Assembly: GCF_000526315.1 (NCBI RefSeq)
Contig: NZ_JAFV01000001.1
Span: forward strand, 2,232,001-2,296,000
DNA: 64,000 nt
Reading direction: 5' to 3'
Source of the DNA: Methylopila sp. 73B
GTDB lineage: Bacteria > Pseudomonadota > Alphaproteobacteria > Rhizobiales > Methylopilaceae
Part shown: piece after piece, positions 25,393 through 33,248 of the stretch
How positions within the stretch are numbered: position 1 is the stretch's first letter
Layout: each line of letters starts with the position of its first letter
Notes under the pieces: model-generated
The model's input: only the letters and a program-made list of their open reading frames with translations
Told to the model about the DNA's origin: nothing
Database searches by the model: none
Position numbers and translations under genes: made by a program

Positions 25393-26949
25393 ATGTCGAT
25401 TGGGCCCGAGTTGCCGACAACCCGGCAGGTCATTGAACTTGCCGCGGAAAACGGCTTTGTGCTGAGCGAGGCCGAGGCCCTTGAGTACCGCGCCATGCTT
25501 GCGGCCACGATCAACTCCTACCGCAAGCTGGACCACATCCCGGAACGAAAGCTCGCTGTCAAATACCCGCGCACGCCGGGATGGCGTCCGACCTCGGAGG
25601 ACAATCCGCTCAACGCCTGGTACTGGCGCTGCGAGATCGAGGGCGCGAGCGGAGGGCCGCTCAAGGGCGAGCGCATCGCCATCAAGGACGTGGTGTGCGT
25701 GGCCGGCGTGCCGATGATGAACGGCTCGAAGGTGCTGGAGGGCTATGTCCCAGAGGTCGACGCGACGATCGTCACGCGCCTCCTCGACGCCGGCGCGACC
25801 ATCGCCGGGAAGTCGGCCTGCGAGGACTTCTCCTTCTCCGCCGGCGGCATGACCTGCAGCACCGGTCCCGTGGGCAACCCGTGGAAGCCGACCCACAATC
25901 CCGGCGCCTCGTCGAACGGCAGCGCCGTCCTGATCAGCCTGGGCGCTGTCGATATGGCGATCGGAGGCGACCAGGGCGGCTCCATCCGCCTGCCGTCCTC
26001 CTGGTCGGGCTGCTACGGCCTGAAGCCGACCTACGGCCTCGTGCCCTACACCGGCTGCGCGATGATCGAGACCACCCTCGACCATGTCGGCCCGATGGCG
26101 AACAGCACCAAAGGCGTCGCCCGGCTGCTCTCGGTGATCGCCGGCTACGACGCCGATGATCCCCGTCAGCAGGGCCGCATCGTTCCGGGCTTCGACACGA
26201 ACTACCTGCCCGCGCTCGAAAAAGGCGTGAAGGGCCTGAGGATCGCGGTGATGAAGGAGGGCTTCGGCCAGGACGGCAGCGAACTCGGGATCCTGTCCTC
26301 GGAGCCGGAGACCGACGACTGCGTGAGGTCCGCGCTCGACAAGTTGCGCGCGCTGGGCGCGATCGTCGAGGAGGTCTCGATCCCGATGCACCTCGACGCC
26401 TACCACATCTGGACCGCGATCGCGGTCGAAGGCTCCGCGGCCTTCATGCTGAAGGGCTGCGGCGTCGGCACCAACTGGTGGGGCTGGTACAACACCAGCC
26501 TCGGCGAGGCGCTCGCCCGGGGCATGAAGTCCCATGCGCACGATCTCGCGCCGACGGTCCGCAACGTCCTGCTACAAGGCGAGTACATGCGGAAGTTCTA
26601 CAACAACCGCTACTACGGCAAGGCGCAGAACCAGCGGCATCTCATCAACGCCGCCTATGACGCGGTCCTGTCCGAGTACGACCTGATCGCCTGTCCGACG
26701 ACGCCCTGCCGCGCGACCGAGATGGTCGGCCGCGACGCGTCGCCGATCGAGACTGTGGCGAACGCGCTTGGATGCCTGCGCAACACGGCGCCGACCGACG
26801 TCAGCGGCCATCCCGCCATGAGCGTTCCGTGCGGCGTGCGCGACGGGCTCCCCGTCGGCCTGATGCTGATCGGCAAGCACTTCGACGACGCCACGGTGAT
26901 CGCGGCTTCGGCGGCCTTTGAGTCCCTCGGCGACTGGAAGACCTTTTGA
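25393..26949 (+). CDS. Amidase, signature family (nitrile-pathway amidase)
   Basis: A 518-residue amidase that hydrolyses amides to acids and ammonia. The catalytic triad reads Lys98 (RIAIKDVV), cis-Ser173 (NPGASSNGS) and nucleophile Ser197 (GGDQGGSIRLP). The numbering is two residues off the Rhodococcus RhAmidase triad 96/171/195. An N-terminal helical extension typical of nitrile-cluster amidases is present (about residues 1-70). The open frame extends to 25321, but GGAGAG before the ATG at 25393 and homology decide the start. It consumes the product of the nearby nitrile hydratase. Confidence 0.95.
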   Translation: MSIGPELPTTRQVIELAAENGFVLSEAEALEYRAMLAATINSYRKLDHIPERKLAVKYPRTPGWRPTSEDNPLNAWYWRCEIEGASGGPLKGERIAIKDVVCVAGVPMMNGSKVLEGYVPEVDATIVTRLLDAGATIAGKSACEDFSFSAGGMTCSTGPVGNPWKPTHNPGASSNGSAVLISLGAVDMAIGGDQGGSIRLPSSWSGCYGLKPTYGLVPYTGCAMIETTLDHVGPMANSTKGVARLLSVIAGYDADDPRQQGRIVPGFDTNYLPALEKGVKGLRIAVMKEGFGQDGSELGILSSEPETDDCVRSALDKLRALGAIVEEVSIPMHLDAYHIWTAIAVEGSAAFMLKGCGVGTNWWGWYNTSLGEALARGMKSHAHDLAPTVRNVLLQGEYMRKFYNNRYYGKAQNQRHLINAAYDAVLSEYDLIACPTTPCRATEMVGRDASPIETVANALGCLRNTAPTDVSGHPAMSVPCGVRDGLPVGLMLIGKHFDDATVIAASAAFESLGDWKTF

Positions 26950-26956
26950 TCGCCGC

Positions 26957-26981
26957 GGGCCGCGGACGACGTCCGCGGCCC
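26957..26981 (+). terminator. GC-rich hairpin after the amidase
   Basis: GGGCCGCGGACG (26957-26968), centre A, CGTCCGCGGCCC (26970-26981), starting 8 bp after the amidase stop. The practical loop is about 7 nt. No T-run follows, so termination is probable but not certain. Confidence 0.55.
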
Positions 26982-27030
26982 TCCCCTGCCCGCTTTCCCA
27001 TCATGTTCTGGAACGAGGCGGCTGCCGCTA

Positions 27031-27480
27031 TGATCACTCGTCGCATATTTACGACCGGCGCCGTCATAGCCGCCGCTCCCGCCCTGATCGGTCCGGCTCG
27101 CGCCGACGCCGAGATTCGGATGGGCGCCATCCTCGACCTGTCCGCGGCTTGGACATCTATCGCAAGCCGATGCACATGGCGATGGAGATGGCCGTCGAGG
27201 AAATCAACGCAAGCGGCGGGCTGAACGGCAAAGAGCTGACGTTGCTCACCTACGACGCAGTCGAACATGCAGCTCTAAGCGCAGCATGCGCAGAAGGCAG
27301 CTCTGTAGGACAAGGTCCATGTCCTCCACGGCGGCATCACGAGCGCGTCGCGGGAGGTCGACGGAGATCACGGTCGACAGGCTTTCCCACGGCCAGCGGC
27401 AATGGGTCGAGATAGCCGGCGTGCTCGCCGGAGAACCGGACTTCCGCCCGCCCGAAACGGCTTTGAGGCGTCACTCTGAA
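27031..27480 (+). pseudogene. Decayed amide/urea-type ABC transporter (binding protein fused to ATPase remnant)
   Basis: An ATG at 27031 opens a Tat-like signal (MITRRIFTTGAVIAAAPALI) and mature start EIRMGAILDLS. A one-base loss then shifts frame into GLDIYRKPMHMAMEMAVEE and INASGGLNGKELTLLTYD, the FmdD/UrtA substrate-binding protein. DKVHVLHGGITSASREVD appears in the third frame, and DRLSHGQRQWVEIAGVLAGE is the ABC signature region of an UrtD-like ATPase. A large deletion has joined the two genes. An amide uptake system therefore once stood downstream of the amidase. Confidence 0.8.
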
Positions 27481-27485
27481 ACGAA

Positions 27486-27521
27486 AGCGGTCATGCCCGG
27501 ACGCATCCGGGCATGACCGCT
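27486..27521. terminator. Perfect 16-bp hairpin between convergent amidase and nitrile hydratase units
   Basis: AGCGGTCATGCCCGGA (27486-27501), loop CGCA, TCCGGGCATGACCGCT (27506-27521). It lies 25 bp from the end of the nitrile hydratase operon and also faces the decayed transporter. It probably is a bidirectional terminator. Its CATGCCCGG core resembles REP-like repeats at 57.7 kb. Confidence 0.65.
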
Positions 27522-27546
27522 CAAGGCATCGCCGTCGTTCGCCGCC

Positions 27547-27945
27547 TCAGCGCCGCGCCGGATCGACCGCGATCGGCTCGTACTTCGCGACGTGGTGATG
27601 GTGCGGCGGCGTGCTCAGGATGACCTGGGCGCGTTCGTCCAGTCCTTCCGGCGTAAGCTTCGCGCTGCGGGCGAGAACCACTTCGAGCGCCGTGACGAAA
27701 TGCTCGTAGTAGCTCCATTCGTCCTGAGAATAGCCGGGATTGGCGGCTTCCCAGTTCTTGATCGCGTCCGTCAGCGCTTCCTGGAAGTCCGCCCACGCGA
27801 ACTCGCCGGCGTCACAGGCGGCCACGGCGATCGCGAACGCCCGCAACTCCCACGGCTTGCTGAAGGGCGCCTGTCCGTCGCGGCGGCCGAGGGCCGCCGC
27901 GAGCTGGGGATCATCGACGCCGATCGCTTCCGCCGTGGCGGTCAT
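27547..27945 (-). CDS. Nitrile hydratase accessory protein (activator / cobalt insertion chaperone)
   Basis: A 132-residue protein of the NHase accessory family (P14K/NhlE-like, related to the beta-subunit N-terminus). It has FSKPWELRAFAIAVAACDAG, then WADFQEALTDAIKNWEA and WSYYEHFVTALEVVLA. Such proteins carry alpha subunits and mediate cobalt insertion by subunit swapping. It ends with a TPPHHHHVAKYEP segment whose four His could bind metal. The frame is open far upstream inside the alpha gene, but homology and GAGGGG before 27945 fix the start. It begins 11 bp after the alpha stop, third in the beta-alpha-accessory operon. Confidence 0.9.
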   Translation of the reverse strand: MTATAEAIGVDDPQLAAALGRRDGQAPFSKPWELRAFAIAVAACDAGEFAWADFQEALTDAIKNWEAANPGYSQDEWSYYEHFVTALEVVLARSAKLTPEGLDERAQVILSTPPHHHHVAKYEPIAVDPARR

Positions 27946-27956
27946 GGCCGCGCCCC

Positions 27957-28583
27957 TCACTGTACGGTCGTGGCCGGCGTGATCGCCGGGCCGACGCCGA
28001 TGAGCGAGTCGCGGGTCACAAGCTTGGCGAGCTCCGCCTCGCTCAACCCCTCGGATCCCGCGGGGCGCTTCGGCAGCACCCAGTAACGGATCTCGGAGTT
28101 CGAGTCCCAGACCTGAAGTTCGGTGGACGGCGGCACGTCGAACTTGAAGTCCTCGCGAAGCACCTGACGCGGCTCGCGGATGATCCGCGCGCGATACGGC
28201 ATCGACTTGTACCAGTTCGGCGGCAGGCCGAGCACGGGCCAAGGATAGCAGGAGCACAGGGTGCACACGATGACGTGCTGGACATCGTCGCTGCAGTCGA
28301 GCGCCACCATGTGCTCGCCCTGCAGTCCGCCGACGCCGAGCTCTTTGCACGCCGCGGTGGCGTCCTTGAGCAGGCGCGCCTTGAATGCGGGATCGGCCCA
28401 GGCGCGGGCCACGACCTTGGCGCCGAGGTGCGGCCCGATCTCGTTCTCGTAGAGCTCGGCGAACTTGTCGACGCCGGCCTGGGACATCAGGCCCTTCTCG
28501 ATCAGGATCGCCTCGATGGCCTTCACCCGTGCGGCGACTTCCTCCTCCGTCTTCGGAGTGTAGATCATGCTGACGCTAGTCAT
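27957..28583 (-). CDS. nthA: Nitrile hydratase alpha subunit, cobalt type
   Basis: A 208-residue subunit that hydrates nitriles to amides at a non-corrin cobalt centre. The metal claw is Cys107-Thr-Leu-Cys110-Ser111-Cys112 in VIVCTLCSCYPWP; Thr at the second position marks the cobalt form, Ser the iron form. Cys110 and Cys112 are the residues post-translationally oxidised in the family. Other family text includes WYKSMPYRARIIREPR and VWDSNSEIRYWVLPKRPAG. AAGGAG precedes the ATG. The gene order beta-alpha-accessory is also typical of cobalt enzymes. Confidence 0.97.
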   Translation of the reverse strand: MTSVSMIYTPKTEEEVAARVKAIEAILIEKGLMSQAGVDKFAELYENEIGPHLGAKVVARAWADPAFKARLLKDATAACKELGVGGLQGEHMVALDCSDDVQHVIVCTLCSCYPWPVLGLPPNWYKSMPYRARIIREPRQVLREDFKFDVPPSTELQVWDSNSEIRYWVLPKRPAGSEGLSEAELAKLVTRDSLIGVGPAITPATTVQ

Positions 28584-28595
28584 GGCGCGGGCTCC

Positions 28596-29282
28596 TTACT
28601 TGGACGCGTGGGAGATGTAGGGCTCCCAGAGATCGGTCACGACGACGCCGTTCGGCTCGCCGGCCTCGGCCCCGAAAAGCTCCTTATTTGTGAAGCGCAC
28701 GGTGTAGAGGTGCTCGGAGGTCTCGGGCAGGCCGTTGCCGGTGGTGTCCGGATACACGTGCGGGCCGTGATACAGGACGATCTCGCCGGTGCGGCCGCGG
28801 ACATAGCCCGCGCGGCGGGTGTGCGCCTTCGGAACGGATGCGTCGACGGTCACGACGTCGCCGACCTTGTACTTCGGCTCCGTATCGAGCGTGCGAGCCG
28901 TCGAGAAGCCGTTGTGGACCGCCCATTCGGCGAACTGGACCAGCGTCGGATCGTTATTCGTAGGCAGGGAGCCCTGCGGATAATTCAGATAATACAAGGT
29001 TCGGCGTTCGAGCTCTTCTTTGGTCCAGTAACCTTTCTTGGCGCCGATTATTTCGGTCGCGTGGACCCAATGCTCGTAATAGTAGGCCGTCAGGTAATGG
29101 ATGGGATGCAGTTTTTCGAGGTGGCAGCGAAACTCGTCGAGGCCGAACATGCCGGCGCGCGCCGCGAAGGGAAAGAAGGCCCATGCCGCCTTTTCCCATT
29201 CCGCGTGATAGTTCGGCTCCCAGCCAGTCGGAAAGACCGGCCCAAATCCGTCCATGCCTCCAAGATCGTGAATGCCATTCAT
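28596..29282 (-). CDS. nthB: Nitrile hydratase beta subunit
   Basis: A 228-residue beta subunit, the usual length. It starts MNGIHDLGGMDGFGPVFPTG, the family signature, followed by FHAEWE-like YHAEWEKAAWAFFPF. The middle has HPIHYLTAYYYEHWVHATE, and the C-terminal SH3-like domain has PKYKVGDVVTVDASVPKAHT and RAGYVRGRTGEIVLYHGPHV. AGGGAG precedes the ATG. It pairs with the alpha subunit 12 bp downstream. Regulation is likely through the upstream region with two TTTCAAAGGA repeats. Confidence 0.97.
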   Translation of the reverse strand: MNGIHDLGGMDGFGPVFPTGWEPNYHAEWEKAAWAFFPFAARAGMFGLDEFRCHLEKLHPIHYLTAYYYEHWVHATEIIGAKKGYWTKEELERRTLYYLNYPQGSLPTNNDPTLVQFAEWAVHNGFSTARTLDTEPKYKVGDVVTVDASVPKAHTRRAGYVRGRTGEIVLYHGPHVYPDTTGNGLPETSEHLYTVRFTNKELFGAEAGEPNGVVVTDLWEPYISHASK

Positions 29283-29336
29283 GCTGATCTCCCTGTTCTA
29301 AACAACGCCTTCGCGTTTTCGATGGCGCGATGAAGG

Positions 29337-29438
29337 CTAATCTCGACGGGCCCTCGCCGCGCCGTGAGCGATCGCCGCCTCATAGAAAGCCGCGCCTACC
29401 GGATCGATGGGCTCAATCTGATCGCCCCGGCCATTCAT
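29337..29438 (-). CDS. Small upstream ORF before nitrile hydratase (33 aa), unproven
   Basis: An ATG at 29438, with AAGGAG only 3 bp upstream, opens MNGRGDQIEPIDPVGAAFYE and ends ARARRD at a TAG 54 bp before the beta-subunit ATG. It lies in the operon leader between the promoter-proximal repeats and the beta gene. It could be a leader peptide, a real small protein or chance. I recognise no family. Confidence 0.35.
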   Translation of the reverse strand: MNGRGDQIEPIDPVGAAFYEAAIAHGAARARRD

Positions 29439-29458
29439 CCGCTCCTTCAATAGTCGTA

Positions 29459-29499
29459 TTTCAAAGGATATTAGCGAATTTTGGCTGAGTTTCAAAGGA
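29459..29499. promoter_or_regulatory. Direct repeats in the nitrile hydratase promoter region
   Basis: TTTCAAAGGA occurs at 29459-29468 and again at 29490-29499, a 31-bp period or three helical turns. The two lie in an AT-richer stretch about 180-220 bp upstream of the beta-subunit gene. Tandem sites on one face suit an AraC-type activator. Binding is inferred. Confidence 0.5.
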
Positions 29500-30084
29500 A
29501 ATCTTCAGGCGGACGCCATCCCGATGGCGCCGCCCCGGGTTACGCGCCGGAGCGGTCCGCAGGAACGTCAAAAAACCGTGGAAGAGCTTGCGCCGCTGAT
29601 TGGTTTGAACGCCCGAGTGGGTCGATCCTCCGCTTCACCCACCACGCAAGCGGCGCTGGCGGGGTCCCGGGCCGCCGCTGGCGGGCAGCACTGTCGAACA
29701 GCTCAGACTTCTGCGCGGGCCTCGAGTAAGCCATGGACCTCTTTCATGGCGTCGAGGCGCACGCGCTACTCGAGCGTGCGCGCTATAGACCCTACACAAA
29801 TGGCTGCCGACCGAATGGCTATCGCGGGGCGCGGTGCGGGGCTTGAGCCGGTCCGCGAACGCCTGTTGTGTCAGCCCGGCCGCCTTCCGTCGCTCGATGA
29901 GAAGCGTGGAGGCTGGATCACAACGAGAGCCGGCCGCCATGTCCCTGGGCTGGACAACGCCCAACGAATTCGCTTCATTCGCGGGGGTTAACCCGGCTAA
30001 TAGCCCAGAGCCATTCAAACCGAACGCAAATCCGAGGATCCCTCATTCCCGCCAGACTGCCAAGGCCTGACGGAGGGCTTTTCG
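29500..30084. other. Degenerate stretch with a short XRE helix-turn-helix piece
   Basis: No intact gene. On the minus strand at about 29839-29904 one frame reads LLIERRKAAGLTQQAFADRL, a typical start of an XRE/Cro helix-turn-helix. It then loses coherence across frames, so it is probably a decayed regulator or antitoxin. The rest contains no recognisable coding sequence. Confidence 0.4.
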
Positions 30085-30672
30085 ATGAGGCATCGCTTGC
30101 TCATGGTCTGTGCGCAGCGGCCGAGGCAACCCGTATTTCCGGGTGATTTCGGGCCCGTCGAGATCGAAAGCCGCCGCCCGGTGCGGCTGTCCGGATCTCT
30201 CCCCAAGTCTGATCGCGTCTGGTGCGGACCCGATGCGCTCACACGACGGAGCGCCGACGCGCTGGGCGTTACAGCCGAAGTTAAGACTGAGCTCGCTGAA
30301 GTCGATTTCGGCTCGTGGCGCGGGCGAAGTATTGAGGACGTCGCCAAATCCGACCCTGACGGCTTTCGTGCATGGCTTTCCGATCCCTCCGTGGCCACGC
30401 ACGGAGGGGAGTCAACAAAAGCTTTGATCGATCGTGTCGAGGGATGGCTCGCGGATTGCGGGCGCTTGTCCGGACGCACGGTCGCGATCGCTCCCGCCTC
30501 GGTTGTGAAAGCCTGCCTGCTTTTGGCGCTGAAGGCTCCCTCTACCTCCTTCTCGCTCATCGATCTGGAGCCTCTGTCCCGCGTGACTCTTGTCAGCGAT
30601 GGTCGCCGCTGGGTTTTTCGGACACCGAGCGAGGTAAATATGCCGGAGAGCTCGTCCGATACGTTTTCATGA
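30085..30672 (+). CDS. Histidine-phosphatase-superfamily protein without the RHG motif
   Basis: A 195-residue phosphoglycerate-mutase-like protein. The N-terminus reads MRHRLLMVCAQRPRQPVFPG, where active members have an RHG motif; here the catalytic His is not evident. SDRVWCGPDALTRRSADALG fits the second core strand and helix, followed by ELAEVDFGSWRGRSIEDVAK (LxExxFGxWEG-like) and ATHGGESTKALIDRVEGWLA. The fold is recognised but activity is doubtful. Such CobC-like genes occur beside cbtAB in alphaproteobacteria, so a cobalt or B12 link is inferred. A dead paralogue lies at 17.3-17.8 kb. Confidence 0.75.
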   Translation: MRHRLLMVCAQRPRQPVFPGDFGPVEIESRRPVRLSGSLPKSDRVWCGPDALTRRSADALGVTAEVKTELAEVDFGSWRGRSIEDVAKSDPDGFRAWLSDPSVATHGGESTKALIDRVEGWLADCGRLSGRTVAIAPASVVKACLLLALKAPSTSFSLIDLEPLSRVTLVSDGRRWVFRTPSEVNMPESSSDTFS

Positions 30673-30684
30673 CCGCGCCAATCG

Positions 30685-30823
30685 CCGATGCGGATCATGA
30701 CGGAGGGGGCGTAGAGGAAGGCGTGAACTGATGCGAGCGTCGCCACGGGATCCTCAGCCTTCCGATGATCCATGCGACGAAGCGCTCTACGAGCCAATGC
30801 CGCGGGTGAACCGTGAAGTCGGC
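30685..30823 (-). mobile_element. IS5-family transposase remnant (C-terminal part)
   Basis: Reading the minus strand from 30823 gives ADFTVHPRHWLVERFVAWI, comparable to the LPRRWVVERTFAWLGR end of IS5 transposases. After a frame change it gives VATLASVHAFLYAPSVMIRI, the terminal helix region. It is frameshifted and truncated, with no element ends visible. It is the opposite part and the opposite strand to the remnant at 15.35 kb. Confidence 0.65.
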
Positions 30824-30962
30824 TTGGTCGGGGCGGTTTGAGGGCGGTTTCGGCTGGCGTGCTAATTGCTTCGCAATGGGGCCGTTCGGATATCGAGATC
30901 GTGTTTCACTGGATCGCCCTTGATTTGGGCGCCCTACCTGTCCCGCGCCTCGGGAGGTGAAG

Positions 30963-32096
30963 ATGAAAAGCCGGCGTCACTCTCGGCATGAACCCTGGCG
31001 CATCGGGGTCCTGTTCTCGCAGACGAACACGACCTCCGAAGTGGAGCGGACGCAGCTCTGTGGAACGTTGCTTGCGCTCGATGAAATCAACGCCGCTGGC
31101 GGCGTCAATGGTCGGGAGATTGTCCCGGTCATCTACGAGCCGGGCTCCTCAAGCGCATCCTACGTCTATCTGGCGAAGAGGCTGATACTAGAGGAGGGCG
31201 TGACCTCGATTTTCGGCTGCTACACTTCCGCGAGCCGCAAGGCGATTCTCCCGATGCTCGAGCGCTTCAATGGGCTGCTCTGGTATCCGACGCCTTATGA
31301 GGGGTTCGAGGAGTCGCCGAACATGATCTACACCGGCGCCGCGCCGAACCAGACCATCACGCAACTCTGCTCCTACCTGCTGCACACCTATGGAACGCGC
31401 TTTTTCCTGATCGGCTCCGACTACGTCTATCCCCGTCGCACCAATCTGTTCATGAAGGAGTATCTTCAGTCCCACGGCGGCGAGGTGGTCGGCGAGCGGT
31501 ATCTGGACATCCAGGCGCCGCGCTTGGCGTATCTGCCGATTCTGCGGGCAGCCAAGGAGGTTGGCGTGGACGTCATTTTCTCGACCGTGGTCGGGGACGG
31601 CACGAGCCATCTCTATCAGACATACGCGGATTTGGGCCTTGATCCGACGCGCACGCCGATCGCGAGCCTGACCACGACCGAGGCCGAAATCCACGCCATG
31701 GGGTGCGAGGTGGCCGCCGCCCACATCACAAGCGCCTGCTACTTCGAGAGCCTTGGCAATGAGGCCAACGCCGCGTTCGTTTCACGCTTCAAGAAGAGGT
31801 TCGGCGATCACGTCACGCCGAATGTTTGCGCTGAGACTGCCTATTTTCAGATCTTTCTGTTCGCGCAGGCGCTCGCCCAGGCCGATTCAATGGATACTGA
31901 CGAACTGCGCCCACACGTGCTGGGCTCCTGCTGCGAGGCTCCCCAGGGGCGTGTCAGCATCAGCGCCTCGGGTCACGCCGATCTTCTGCCGCGCATCGGC
32001 CGTGCGAACCACGCCGGGGGATTCGATATCATGGTCGACTCCGACGCGCCGGTCGCGGCCGATCCGTTCTTCATATGCGGGCCTGTCACGGGCTGA
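30963..32096 (+). CDS. AmiC-like amide/short-chain ligand sensor
   Basis: A 377-residue type-I binding-fold protein with no signal peptide, so cytoplasmic like AmiC. It reads WRIGVLFSQTNTTSEVERTQ, then LALDEINAAGGVNGREIVPV and FFLIGSDYVYPRRTNLFMKE, with the later segment NVCAETAYFQIFLFAQALAQ. GGGAGG 5 bp before the ATG at 30963 decides against the GTG two codons earlier. It is followed 41 bp on by an ANTAR antiterminator gene. In Pseudomonas, AmiC sequesters AmiR until an amide binds; the same circuit is inferred. Confidence 0.9.
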   Translation: MKSRRHSRHEPWRIGVLFSQTNTTSEVERTQLCGTLLALDEINAAGGVNGREIVPVIYEPGSSSASYVYLAKRLILEEGVTSIFGCYTSASRKAILPMLERFNGLLWYPTPYEGFEESPNMIYTGAAPNQTITQLCSYLLHTYGTRFFLIGSDYVYPRRTNLFMKEYLQSHGGEVVGERYLDIQAPRLAYLPILRAAKEVGVDVIFSTVVGDGTSHLYQTYADLGLDPTRTPIASLTTTEAEIHAMGCEVAAAHITSACYFESLGNEANAAFVSRFKKRFGDHVTPNVCAETAYFQIFLFAQALAQADSMDTDELRPHVLGSCCEAPQGRVSISASGHADLLPRIGRANHAGGFDIMVDSDAPVAADPFFICGPVTG

Positions 32097-32137
32097 GGCC
32101 GATCCTTCCGCCCTGTGTCCGGCATTCAGGAGCAGCC

Positions 32138-32764
32138 ATGTCCCAAGATCGTCAGTCGAGCGATGGCGCCGAGGCCGGATCGCTCCAAAGGCTCCGCGGA
32201 CTTCGGGTGGTCGTCGAAAGCGAGATTGACGATCAACGCGATTTTCTGATGCGCGAGTTGGGCAAGCTGCGGACCGAGCCGCATCTTTACACGCGACGTG
32301 GCGACGCCGTGCCGGCCGACGCCGAGATCGTCGTCTGCGATTACGCGCCCGGCCTTGATCGGCGGTTGCCCTGGATGACTGGCGAACCCACCGCGGCGCT
32401 GATCGTTATGGTGCCGCGGCACGAAGAGTTTTCGTCGTCTATGCTCGAAGCGGCGACGCCCGACGCGGTGTTGGCGCGGCCCTTCACGGCGAACGCCATC
32501 AAGGCGGCGCTTGTCATGGGTTACAGCCAGTTCCGTTACGAGCGCAGGCTCCAGAGCAAGGCGGCGAGGCTCGAGGAGAACCTCCGGGCCGTTCGGGCGA
32601 TTGAACGCGCCAAGGCGATCGTCATGACGGCGCGCTCGTTGAGCGGAGACGAGGCCTACCAATACATCCGCACCCAGGCGATGGAGCGGCGGACAACCGT
32701 TGGCCAGTTGGCCGAGGCGCTCGTATCCTCCTACGATCTTCTCGGTAGACTGCCGGCCGCCTGA
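32138..32764 (+). CDS. ANTAR-domain antiterminator (AmiR-like)
   Basis: A 208-residue protein. The N-terminal half is a pseudo-receiver (LRGLRVVVESEIDDQRDFLM, VVCDYAPGLDRRLPW) lacking a clear phosphorylation site. A coiled-coil follows (about residues 135-165), then the three-helix ANTAR domain: AIERAKAIVMTARSLSGDEA, YQYIRTQAMERRTTVGQLAE. AGGAG precedes the ATG. ANTAR proteins bind dual-hairpin RNA and prevent intrinsic termination. The next gene downstream, cbtB, has a strong terminator in its leader, so that leader is a possible target. Confidence 0.92.
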   Translation: MSQDRQSSDGAEAGSLQRLRGLRVVVESEIDDQRDFLMRELGKLRTEPHLYTRRGDAVPADAEIVVCDYAPGLDRRLPWMTGEPTAALIVMVPRHEEFSSSMLEAATPDAVLARPFTANAIKAALVMGYSQFRYERRLQSKAARLEENLRAVRAIERAKAIVMTARSLSGDEAYQYIRTQAMERRTTVGQLAEALVSSYDLLGRLPAA

Positions 32765-33248
32765 CGCCAAAAATGGCAACGGGTCAGGTGGCCCGCGCCC
32801 TTTCGGCTCTAGGGTCTCAGCGTCCGTCCGATAAGGCCTCAAGGCTTAATTTGGCGTCGCTCCAGGCTTGTTCAGCAGCCCATAACCGCCGCGTTTCGTC
32901 GAATCTGGCGCCGTCGCCTCATGACGCGCCGAACGCCGAGGCGGGAGGCGTCCGAGCTGACGATGCGCTTTGCGCGCACCCTGTTTGAGGGCTGTTCTCA
33001 GGTTGGTTTTCGGCAACGTCGGGAGGCGCGTCTCGCTGGACGCCCGGCGTTGACGAAGATGGCCGACGATGTTGGCGGCCCGTCCGGATCCGAGCACGAT
33101 GTCGGCGCCGATCGGATAAGTCCCACGGTAATCGCTTGTCTCCAAAATATTCAAGCGCGGACGGCTCGGGCAGGCCAGTAAAAATCCACTATGGCCAAGC
33201 AGGCGCCCCATGCCCGCGGCCGCCTTCAAAAAATTCCCGTCCGCCCGC
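32765..33248. other. Intergenic stretch before the cobalt operon, no supported gene
   Basis: About 480 bp with no recognised gene. A minus-strand frame near 33010-33180 contains LETSDYRGTYPIGADIVLGS, which looks protein-like but has no family I know and no clean start, so it may be decayed coding sequence. Confidence 0.4.

Noticed and set aside
27957-28583. Iron-type nitrile hydratase
   Set aside because: The claw is CTLCSC with Thr, and the gene order is beta-alpha-accessory; both point to cobalt.
32846-33229. Minus-strand frame with LETSDYRGTYPIGADIVLGS
   Set aside because: It looks partly protein-like, but no family, start site or ribosome site supports it. It may be decayed sequence.
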